Of a DNA stretch of 64,000 nt, positions 35,649-47,600 are shown one piece after another. The stretch covers positions 46,020,150-46,084,149 of the forward strand of contig CM051514.1 of assembly GCA_028015205.1 (NCBI GenBank), written 5' to 3'. Every line of letters starts with the position of its first letter. Position 1 is the stretch's first letter. This DNA is from Mytilisepta virgata (taxonomy: Eukaryota > Mollusca > Bivalvia > Mytilida > Mytilidae). The notes beneath the pieces are model-generated. The model worked only from the letters and a program-made list of their open reading frames with translations. It was not told the DNA's origin and did not search any database. Both the position numbers and the translations under genes were made by a program.

Positions 35649-38600
35649 TTTCTATACTTTAAATACCTGCAACGTTATTTGGTATTTTTGATGTTAGTTG
35701 GGATGGTTACAGTATTAACTGTATGGTGGTCAAATAAGAAAACAAGGTAACTTGACTAAAAATCTAATGATCAAAATTATATTTCTCTTTAGTCCTGCAT
35801 GAAGCAAGGTATTGGTTATCCAATAAATTGACATTTGAAGGCATGCCTTTTACCTTGTTGTTCATTTCTTTGGATAGTCTGAGATCCTCTGATGGTCATT
35901 TGCACAACTTACTGGGGCCAGGGGAAAAAATACTGCTTAACGGTGCTGAAAGATAATGACTAAACGAGATTCAGAGATCAATGAACATTCCGTCATTTTG
36001 ACAGCTACATGTCTATTTTGAGTGCAACTGATTAGTTTTAATTTACTAGAACTATTGTTGAACGAAATGTGGTGATAGGGGGTTGTGCAAATAAGGCATA
36101 CATTCGCTGCAATGGGTTTTCCTTCATTTCACTTTAAATTTAATTTTTATTCCCAATTGGACTTACTACCATTGATAAAATGGCCCTTATACTTATACTA
36201 ATAGGTATAAATACATGTGTAGACACGTAATCAATAAATAGAACATATTCAATTTCTCTAATTTTTCAGAAGCAGTGAGAGAAATTCTGGATATCTCTAT
36301 AATGTGAAATATAAGGTAATAGAAAAATAACTTCAATATAGTTAAGGAGGAAACAAAAAAAAACTCAATCCCTCAGACAGACAAACCCGGGAAGACAAAA
36401 GAACAACCACAAGCACAACAAATAAACACTAAACACTACAAACAATGAACAACACGAACTAAATACAGTATGATAAATTATACTGTTATGAGTATCTTAT
36501 TATTTCCTTTTGTAAAATGACCTTTGTCAATTGTCTCTTTTATTGCTATTCTTTATGCTCGATATCAGGTCGGACAAAAACCCATACACTACAGTTACAC
36601 CAAGACGACCATAGAACTGAAGCTATTTTCACTCCAAAAAAATCGTAAGTTTTATTTTTTAGTGATTGTTCTCTTTTTAATTATAAATGGATTCCTTCAT
36701 ACCATTTTTATAGTAATATATCTGTTGAACTTGGCACCAGATAAAAATATCAATCAACGATAAAAATAAGGGACAAACATAGCTCTTGTACGCATACTTT
36801 GATTCTATACTGTCCAGTAAATATGTAAAGTCAAGAAATACCAAAGGGATATTCGAAGGAGAGAAAAATCTTAACAACTGACAATCTCCGGAGAACAACA
36901 AAGACAAGACCAAAACAATACATGCACTACAATTAAAAACTAAAAACATATGAACAACATGGACCCCACCAAAAAACCGGGGGTAGACTCAGGTGCTATA
37001 TGAAATATATTTCATCAGAATAAATAGTATTATTTGCATAAACTGAATTAAAAAAGGCAAACTTTCACACTGGAAAAACTGGTTATCAGATTGGTGGCCT
37101 TCGACAAAAAAACAGTGATGAGGCAAAATCGGGTTTACTCTCCATAATTTGTTTAATTGCAGATATATTCTTTACTGTTGCAGTTTACACAGAAAAGCAA
37201 CAACAAAACCAATGGTAGTGTTGAAACCAGGATTGTCACCCCACCTTTCATCAAAATTCCAACGTTGCGATTGTATCTATATTCTGCTTTTATTGAAAGT
37301 AAAAGTCATCCGAATAAAAAGATCATTATTAATTCTTGGACTAGTAAAAATATACAAAATATCAAATTATCCTGTTGTATTTGGTTGTCTGACAATAGCA
37401 TACGTGAGGTTCTAGCTAATCGTCGGGCACCATATATAACCATTACTAATATATTATCAATGCAATATATATGTCCCAATACTGTTCATACGTCACTGAT
37501 AAAAGGCGTTTCACTGATCCCACGAAATGGCACTTGTATTTACAACAGCAGTTTGTATGTTAAACCAGTATTGTTGCCACAGAATAACATTGACGGTATA
37601 GCTGTTTGTGGAAAGTTCGTATATGGCCAGGTGAATCCGCAAAAACTTATAGAATGGTTCGAGTTTTTGCAATTGGTTGGAGTTAACAGAATTCAGATTT
37701 ATCCATACAAATTAAATGCACAGGCAACAAAAGTTATAAACTATTACAGTTCAATCGGCTTGGTGGGAGCCATCGCAGGCTTTGAGGCTCCAGAAAAAGG
37801 TAGGTACATATCCAATAGTACGTACACACTGAAGTACAAATGAAAATGAAATAAAACTTCATCAAATCAGTTTCCAGTATCTTGATGCCCTTATTAATAT
37901 TCAAAATGGAACTTTCATAAAATCAGGATATGTTGGAAGTAGTATCCCACTCATCAAGACTAGTAACTGGTGTTCTTACGATTGTTTTTGTTTTACACTT
38001 TTTACCACACTTATCGGTCTGGGGTCGCCATGTGAGTAACTTTAAAAGAAGATTTTTTAATAAAACTAGATGGAGGCAGTTGGAAGCGACAGAAATAACT
38101 TTGAATGTACAAGGTGAAAAATGAAATGGGAGTTTAGATTATAAGCTTAAATTAGGTTACAAGCGTAAATAAAAACTTCAAAATTCGACCCCTCAAGTTT
38201 TGAAAATCAAAATTCTAAAGTATTATTGCGCATTAACATAGTGTATGACAATAGTATATAGAATTATAGTATAACTAATCTTGAAATGAGAATACCTAAC
38301 AATCTACAACTAGTTACCGAACAACACATTTATTCACGAGTGCGCGTAACGCACGAGTGAATTATTAGTGTTTTTCGGTCAAGAGTTGTAGATCTTTGGT
38401 ATTCGAATTTCAAGATTAGTTATTCTGTTTATTACATTGAAATGTTCCATGTATTCAGAAATTTTAACGAGAAAATACAAGTGGTAATGTTTTTATATGA
38501 TTACGCGTTGACCATTGTATAGCAACGTCGTTGGCGACGGCTATTGTTACGTTACTTCCTAGAGTGAAATATGACTTTCGATTTCACTGGTTGCACTCCA

Positions 38601-41600
38601 CAAATTAATAGTACCATTTTCTATGTGAAGTGAGCTAACAAATGTCATGGTCTTGTGCCATCTTCAGAGTAAATAATACCCATATACATATATATATATA
38701 TATATATATTCTGAAAGGCCATTATGTTAGCATTGTTTCAATCATGATAAAATAAATAAAAAATATCCATGGAAACCTAGTTGGCATAGCAACATTTCAA
38801 AAATTTTCATAAAAAAAGCTTTAAAACTGTTATATTTTTTCAGTCAATATTACAATTTTGAGGTTAAGACGTTTATTATTTATCTATCATGTAGTCAAAC
38901 TTTACCAACTCTAATAATTAATAAAATTCTGGGGGTGCATTTCTCTGAAACTAAGATAATTAGTGGAGTGTAAACACTGGGTGAATTATCGAATTTGATT
39001 TCACTCGGAAATCCCGGTATTTCACCACACTCAATGTAATAAATAGTCTATAAAAAATAAAAAAGTTAGAAATAAAAGAAAAGTTTAGGTCACAAGCTTA
39101 AATTCACAATTTTCGAAATGCCACCCGGATGGGCCCCAAGTTTTTGAAAATTTAAATGCTAAAACCTTATTGTACGGCTATATACAAGGTGTACCAATAC
39201 TATATGGAAGCAAAATGCATACTGTGCAAAAAAGTGGAGCTTAAGTCATAACTTCAAAATTCGACCCCTATGGGCCTCAAGTTTTGAAAATCAAAATTTT
39301 ACAACATATAGTGTATGACAATCGTATATTGAAATAAAATGCATAAAGTGCATTATATAGTGAAAAATAAAAGAGAAGTTTAGGTCACAAGCTTAAATTC
39401 ACAATTTTCGAAATGCGACCCTGGTTGGACCCAGTTTATGAAAATCAAAATTCTAAATATTTTTGCACACCTACATACAGTGTGTGCCAACATTTTATGG
39501 AAATAAAATGCATAAAGTGAAAAAATTAAAGATTGAAGAGTTTAAGTCACAAGCTTTGTAAATCAAAATTATAAATTTTATTGCGCTCCTACAAATATTG
39601 TTTGACAATATAGTATATAGAAATAAAATACATAAAATGACATTGGAGTATATTTCACAAGCTTGAATTCACTATTTTCGAAATTCGACCCCTGTTTTAA
39701 AAATCAAAATTCTAAACCCTTATTGCGAATTTACATACAGTATGTAACAAAACTGTTTAGGAATTGAATGCTTCAATTTTGTAGTTTTATCGGAATGTAA
39801 AAGTCTTGACCGAAGCACCTTTTGTATGAAGCACGGTCAAGGCTTAAAACTGTTAAAATGATGCATTCAATTCTTATAATTAAATTATAAATTTGACAAG
39901 TATGAAATATGACTTAGATATTTAAATACTCTCCGTATTGTCTTGGAATATTACTCCGCTGCATTGTAGCATGGAAGAACGTGCTAAATAAGATTTTGAC
40001 TTTTAATGGGTTATAAAACATAACTTTTCAGAATTGATTGATATTCGCCAATAAAAATATGGATTTCATGAAACAAACAAGTAATGTTATTATATAGAAA
40101 TAAAATACATGAAATTAAAAAGAAACGAGGATTTTAGGTCAAAAGAACGTGTTATGGAGGTGTGGACGGACGGACGGACAGACGAACGAACGGGGAAGAC
40201 AGGGCCCATAACACTATACCCGAAGCAATAAAATAAACAATAATTGCAATGTGGTGTATAGATTATGATTGGTCGACAACGTGACGTATGGGATCTATTA
40301 TTTTCGGATAAATGACGTTCAGCGTATGAATATGTGACACAGTAAAAGAGTTCAAACGCTCATTTCTTTCTTATTTTGCCGAAAAGTGTAATTATTATGG
40401 AATTATAAGCAATAAGAGTTGTTTTCTGCAATGTATCGATGTATAAACTTGACCAGGTCCCTCACAAACTTAACACAAAGTCCTTCTTTGTTCAGTTTAT
40501 GAGTGAACTGGTCTCCTTTATACACCGATAATAAAAAATAAGTTGAGTCAGTCACTACTTGCACTAAAAACCTTCTCTTCCACTTACCGTTAATGTAAAT
40601 TCATAAATTAATTGAGGAGTTTTAAAATTCAACATTGTAAAGATACTAAGTCTCACATAATAATTTTTACTTGTAATATCATATTCAAACTTGCACATGA
40701 ATTGCATTAATTAATATTCGCATCCTATTGTCGATTGTTGATTATAAGTGGAAAAAAACAAATTCCTAATTTAGAGTAATTACAATGTATAAAGAATCCG
40801 AGTGCATCACATGCACATATATCTAAATACTCTGTTCATTGTAGACAAATATCCAAGAGAGGTTGGAGAAAAAAATCCCCAGGTTTGGGCAGACCAACAA
40901 GTAATGATAATGGATTGTATGACAAGTCTCTCTGTTTACAAATATGTATTTATTATTGATACCGATGAATTCATGATACCAACCTACCCAGAACTTAAAG
41001 GGTCTTGGAAACGTTTTTTCGTAAGTATTATATTTACCTTTAAGTTTAAAACAATACATCTAGCAGAATAGCTTCTTTGTAGGTCTCTTTACAAAATGTA
41101 AAATACAAATACGAAATGTAAATGAAAAATCAATTGCCCTAATATCTGCAATAATGAATTATGAATAATTTCCAAAATCTGCTGGTTTTTATATGATCTC
41201 ATTTTTGGATATGATTTAGTATTCCGCGGGAGAAAATACTGATAAAATGGGGAACAATGAGAGAATCTACATTCTCTGGCGGTGTAATGTTACATGTACT
41301 TTCTGTCCGTATACGTCATCAGTTGTGTCGTTGTGGCGGTAAAACCAGAAATCAATGGAAGTATCATACATTTGTAAATGTACTCATTTTATTATGTCCA
41401 ATTACTATAAATTTACAAGAACAAAAAAAAAGAAAGCTAGCTGCTTCTCACAAAAATAAGGGTTAGAGTTACAATGTAGGGTTCATTCCAATGTAGTATT
41501 TAACGTTTTGTTTATTTATTGTCTTTATTTATTGACGGCCTCGGTGGTCTCGTGGTAGCGTGCTCGCCCCGAGTGCGGAAGGTCGCGGGTTCGATCCCAT

Positions 41601-44600
41601 TCCGGGTCAAACCAAAGACATTAAAATTGGTATTTGCTGCTTCTCCGCCAAGCACGCGGCATCTAGGAGTAAGAGCAAAGACTGGTCGGCTCGGAGTCAG
41701 TATAATGTGTCCGAGTGAGGTGATATGTCTTCCTGCGGACAGTTACCTCGTGAGCTACCACATTAAAAATCCGACTTAGCGTGTCGGTCTAGTACAAAGC
41801 AGGGATCATATTCATTATCATATCAACATGTTCTCGTCCTGATATGCACCTGGTTGCCACTGGACGTTAAACAACAATTCATCCATCCATCCATCTTTAT
41901 TTATTTATTTATGAATGTTTTTTATTTATTTTTTTAAATTTAATATAGGATTACACAAGCTGACTATGCTTTATCCAATAAATATGTTGAAGTTATTTAT
42001 TTATTGTAAAAAGTAATTCAGATATCAAATGTTTTAATCAAATCTGAAATACAATGTATATATCTTTGAATGGTTTGGTTTTTTGTAAATAGGATGAGAA
42101 GTTCCAGAAGAAAATTGCTGGTATGATTTTTCAGACCGTATACCATATAACATCTAATAGAACAGAAAGTGAAAGCCAGCTTTTTATTGGACGATACATG
42201 AACTCTACAGTACCACTTTTTGATCGACAGAAATATGTATTTATGCCAACCCGTGTTGTTCCTGAATCATTAACTATACATCACTTTAGAGCAAAGGCCG
42301 GATATATTGGGTAATAGCTGGATTTATTACACTTTTAACGTTATGTCGCCAGTAGTATGTATGCGGTTCTAAATTAGTATTTGAGGTGGAGGAGCTGTGG
42401 AGGAGCCGGAAGTGACGTCACCGGAACCGGAAATGACGTCACAGGAAGTGACGTAACCGGAACCGGAAGTCACGTGACCGGAACCGAAAGTACCGGAAGT
42501 GGTTTGCGCGCATGCGCAACCGGAAGTAGTGGTTTTTCCCGCCATTTGTTGACGGAAGTGACGCAAGTCACGTGCTAGGACCCGGATGTGTCGTCCGCGC
42601 ATGTGTGACCGGAACCGGAAGTACCCGGAAGTGGTTTGCGCAACCGGAAGTAGGGTGTTTTTTCCGCCATTTGTTGACGGAAGTGACGTAAGTCACGTGG
42701 TAGGACCCGGAATTGTGGTCTGCGCATGTTCGGGCGGAACCGGAAGTGGTTGGTGCAACCGGAAGTAGTGGGTTTTCTCCATTGACGGAAGTGACTTACC
42801 CGGAAGTTCCATGCTTGACCAGATTGAATTATCTCCCTTTTCCCGCACTTCTCGGTCGTCTCTGGCTCTTTCGTCGGTCTCTAGGGTCTGATACTCTCAC
42901 TGTTATGTCGAAGTCCGAGAGTATACGAAGTACACTATTGGATTATCTCCCCTTATCCCGCTCTTTTCAGTATTTTCTGTGAGGACCAGATTTGTTTACG
43001 GAAGTGACGTAAGTCACGGACCCGGATGTTGATGCTTGACCAGATTGAATTATCTCCCTTTTCCCGCTCTTCTCGGTCGTCTTTGGATCTTTGATTGAAT
43101 TATCTCCCCTTATCCCGCTCTTTTCATCTGTGAGTGATGTTTTCTGTGAGGACTAGGATTGGATTATGTCCCCTTACCTCAAGTTGATGCTTGTCACCGC
43201 TCAATGGAGGGGTGTCCTTAGCAACGGCGGTCTATTTCATTGCTCTATGCTTCGCTTCTCTTCGCTTGCTCTTCGCTGCTCCATGCTGCTCATCGCTAAT
43301 AATGACTATATTCACCTGCTGATTTAAGATTCTTGGGGTTACTTGTCGGTGTTTTCGCTGCTGCTTCCGCTCCTGCTGCTTGTTGGTGTTCGTCATTGCT
43401 GCTCTTATCTTGTTCATCGCTGTTTTTCTCGTGCTCTTTGCTGCTCATCGCTGTTTTTCTCTTGTTCTTTGTTGCTTATCACTGTTTTTCTCTTGCTCTT
43501 TACTGCTCATCACTGTTTTTCTCTTGTTCTTTACGGCTCATCACTGTTTTTCTCTTGCTCGTTACTACTTATCGCTGTTTTTCTCTTGGTTTTTGTAGCT
43601 CGTCGCTGTTTTCTCTTGGTTTTTGTAGCTCGTCGCTGTTTTTCTCGTGCTCTTTGCTGCTCGTCGCTGTTTTTCTCTTGTTCTTTGTTGCTCATCACTG
43701 TTTTTCTCTTGCTCTTTACTGATCATCACTGTTTTTCTCTTGTTCTTTACTGCTCATCGCTGTTTTTTCTCTCGCTCTTTGTTGATCATCACTGTTTTTC
43801 TCGTACTCTTTGCTGCTCATCGCTGTTTTTCTCTTGCTCTTTACTGCTCATCACTGTTTTTCTCTTGCTCTTTACTGCTCATCACTGTTTTTCTCTTGTT
43901 CTTTACTGGTCGTCACTGTTTTTCTCGTGCTGTTTACTGCTCATCGCTGTTTTTCTCTCGCTCTTTGTTGATCATCACTGTTTTCTCGTACTCTTTGCTG
44001 CTCATCGCTGTTTTTCTCTTGCTCGTTACTGCTTATCGCTGTTTTTCTCTTGGTTTTTGTAGCTCGTCGCTGTTTTTCTCGTGCTCTTTGCTGCTCGTCG
44101 CTGTTTTTCTCTTGTTCTTTGCTGCTCGTCGCTGTTTTTCTCTTGTTCTTTGCTGCTCATCGCTGTTTTTCTCTTGTTCTTTGTTGCTCATCACTGTTTT
44201 TCTCTTGTTCTTTACTGTTCGTCGCTGTTTTTCTCTCGTTCTTTACTGCTCATCGCTGGTTTTCTCTCGCTCTTTGTTGATCATCACTGTTTTTCTCGTA
44301 CTCTTTGCTGCTCATCACTGTTTTTCTCGTACTCTTTGCTGCTCATCGCTGTTTTTCTCTTGCTCGTTACTGCTTATCGCTGTTTTTCTCTTGGTTTTTG
44401 TAGCTCATCGCTGTTTTTCTCTTGTTCTTTGCTGCTCATCGCTGTTTTTCTCTTGTTCTTTACTGCTCATCACTGTTTTTCTCTTGTTCTTTACTGCTCG
44501 TCGCTGTTTTTCTCTCGTTCTTTACTGCTCATCGCTGTTTTTCTCTTGCTCTTTACTGCTTATGGCTGTTTTTCTCTCGCTCTTTGTTGATCATCACTGT

Positions 44601-47600
44601 TTTTCTCGTACTCTTTGCTGCTCATCGCTGTTTTTCTCTTGTTTTTTGTTGCTCATCACTGTTTTTCTCTTGTTCTTTACTGCTCATCACTGTTTTTCTC
44701 TTCTTCTTTACGTCTCATCGCTGTTTTTCTCTTGCTCGTTACTGCTTATCGCTGTTTTTCTCTTGGTTTTTGTAGCTCATCGCTGTTTTTCTCGTGCTCT
44801 TTGCTGCTCGTCGCTGGTTTTTCTCTTGTTCTTTGTTGCTCATCACTGTTTTTCTCTTGCTCTTTACTGCTCGTCGCTGTTTTTTCTCTTGTTCTTTGTT
44901 GCTCATCACTGTTTTTCTCTTGCTCTTTACTGCTCATCGCTGTTTTTCCCTTGGTTTTTGTAGCTCATCGCTGTTTTCCACGTGCTCTTTGCTGCTCATC
45001 GCTGTTTTTCTCGTGCTCTTTGCTGCTCATCGCTGTTTTTCTCTTGGTTTTTGTAGCTCGTCGCTATTTTTCTCGTGCTGTTTACTGCTCGTCGCTGTTT
45101 TTTCTCTTGCTCTTTGTTGCTCATCACTGTTTTTCTCTTGCTCTTTACTGCTCATCACTGTTTTTCTCTTGTTCTTTACTGCTTATTGCTGTTTTTCTCT
45201 TGGTTTTTGTAGCTCATCGCTGTTTGTCTCTTGCTCTTTACTGCTTATCGCTGTTTTTCTCTCGCTCTTTGTTGCTCATCGCTGGTTTTCTCTTGGTTTT
45301 TGTTGCTCGTCACTGTTTTTCTCGTGCTGTTTACTGCTCGTCGCTGTTTTTTCTCTTGTTCTTTGTTGCTCATCACTGTTTTTCTCTTGCTCTTTACTGC
45401 TCATCACTGTTTTTCTATTGTTCTTTACTGCTTATCGCTGTTTTTCTCTTGGTTTTTGTAGCTCATCGCTGTTTGTCTCTTGCTCTTTACTGCTTATCGC
45501 TGTTTTTCTCTCGCTCTTTGTTGCTCATCGCTGTTTTTCTCTTGGTTTTTGTTGCTCATCACTGTTTTTCTCGTGCTCTTTACTGCTCATCACTGTTTTT
45601 CTCTTGTTCTTTGTTGCTCATCACTGTTTTTCTCTTGCTCTTTACTGCTCATCGCTGATTTTCTCTTGCTCTATGCTTCTCATCGCTGTTTTTCTCTTGT
45701 TCTTTGTTGCTCATCACTGTTTTTCTCTTGCTCTTTACTGCTCATCACTGTTTTTCTCTTGCTCTTTACTGCTCATCAATGTTTTTCTCTTGTTCTTTAC
45801 TGGTCATCGCTGTTTTTCTCTCGTTCTTTACTGCTCATCGCTGTTTTTCTCTTGCTCTTTACTGCTTATGGCTGTTTTTCTCTCGCTCTTTGTTGCTCAT
45901 CACTGTTTTTCTCTTGTCCTTTGTTGTTCATCGCTACTCCTTACCTTACTCGCGTGCTTATTTCGTTTTTTGGGGCTACTTGTCTCTGTTTTCGCTGCCA
46001 CTACTGCTCTTGCTGCTTTTTGCTGTTCGTTATCGCTGCTCTTCTCTTGCTCATCGCTGTTTTTTCTTTTGCTCATCGCTGATCCTTTCTTGTTCTTTGC
46101 TGCTCATCCCTACTCAGGGCCTTACTCGCGTGCTCATTTCGCTCCTGCTGCTTGTTGCTGTTCGTCATCGCTGCTCTTCTCTTGCTCATCACTGCTCTTC
46201 TCGTGCTCATCGCTGCTCTTCTCTTGCTCTTTGCTGTTCATCGCTACTCATGATCTTACTCGCGTGCTCATTTCAGTTTTTGGTGCTATTTGTCACTTTT
46301 AATCGCTGCTGCTGCTACTGCTGAAGGAATGTAGTTTACTGCTGATGATCGGAAGGCCACTCGGTACTCATGTTGTCGGTTTGATTGGTAGATCAAGACT
46401 GATCGATGTGATTGTATACTGGGATATTTATCGACGACAAACACAAATGAAACAGTTCCATATTTTATTTTACAAAATCTACATCAGTCAATGTTTTGAG
46501 TTCTGGTTCTTTCTCTTCAAACAAAGGTATGATCTTCTTCAGTTCTTTCCATTCGAAGGTGTCCAAGCCGATTCCTCTCTTTGTTGGACGATAGGTCCAG
46601 TCTCCCCGGGGTATAAAGTGCTTTCTTATCCAAATAGTGGGGTATGGGGATTTGACGGTGACGAATACATTGTCCCCAATGTGATATCTCCAGTCGACTA
46701 GTTCTTTATCCTGTACTCTACCGATCAAATCGTCCACCACTTCTGTGGTACTGCACAACATTTTCCATTGTATCAAAGATAAGCTCACTCCGGTCTTGGT
46801 GGGCACCGTTTCACTTTCCCAAAATCTCAAATCTACTCTTTTACTGCCATTCCATTCTGTCAGCTCTGCATACGTTCCTCCACCAAGTAGTACTTTCAAA
46901 GGAATATCGGAAGCTGTCATGGCGTCTTGGACGATATCGCTCTTGGTCTGGTCTTTGGTTTTCTTTTCTTTACGAGACATGTCGGCTGACTGATTCCTCT
47001 TCTTGCTGGTCTATTTATATATATATATTTGTGAAGATGGACTGGATTGGTTCTTATATTATGAAACGTGAAACAGGATTGGCTATCTTTAAGACATCTT
47101 GATTGGTTAACTTCTTCCGCTCCGATTGGTCGAAAATCTGTCATTTTCATTGGTCAATTCCAACCTTTTCGATAGATCAACACGATGGTACACTGTCCAA
47201 ATATGCGCCGCCCAATCCGGAAACTGCTCACAATAGGTACGAGTAAACACCGACAATACGACCAGTCTTCCTTGGTTCACCACACCGTCTTCGAACATGG
47301 CAGTGACGATTCTCTCGTATACTTGGAAGGGGTCCATCGTACGAATGACTTCTCTGACTATCTTCACTTCCTTTTATACATTTATGACATGAGACTACTC
47401 TGCATTGACAAACTTGTAACTGTCTACGTATATACATGTATATATAGTGTTGCCAGAAGATCCCGATACCGGGGTTTTGTATCTGAGGCACTGGCAGTCC
47501 ACCCGGACAGAGGAAAATACCGACAATCGTGTTCAGGATGAACGAGATCACATCCGCCACCTTTCCTGATATGGTTCGCCACACATTCAACCTACAAAAT

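Noticed and set aside
38690..38710. (TA)n run as a promoter element
   Set aside because: Simple microsatellite within an intron repeat field; no associated start.
41536..41610. A functional tRNA gene
   Set aside because: A- and B-box-like sequences are present, but the stem pairing is poor and the block continues into a SINE body shared with other copies, so it is a tRNA-derived SINE head.
42369..42982. Gly/Thr/Ser-rich frames in the GC-rich tip (and mirror at 52315-52928)
   Set aside because: Translation of repeated ETS/CRE motif blocks; on both strands and in several frames at once.
43333..46324. Several plus-strand frames of 100-502 codons (Leu/Phe/Cys/Ser repeats)
   Set aside because: They are readings of one 31-bp pyrimidine-rich minisatellite in all three frames; stop triplets need purines, so openness is expected. 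No signal of a real start or conserved domain.
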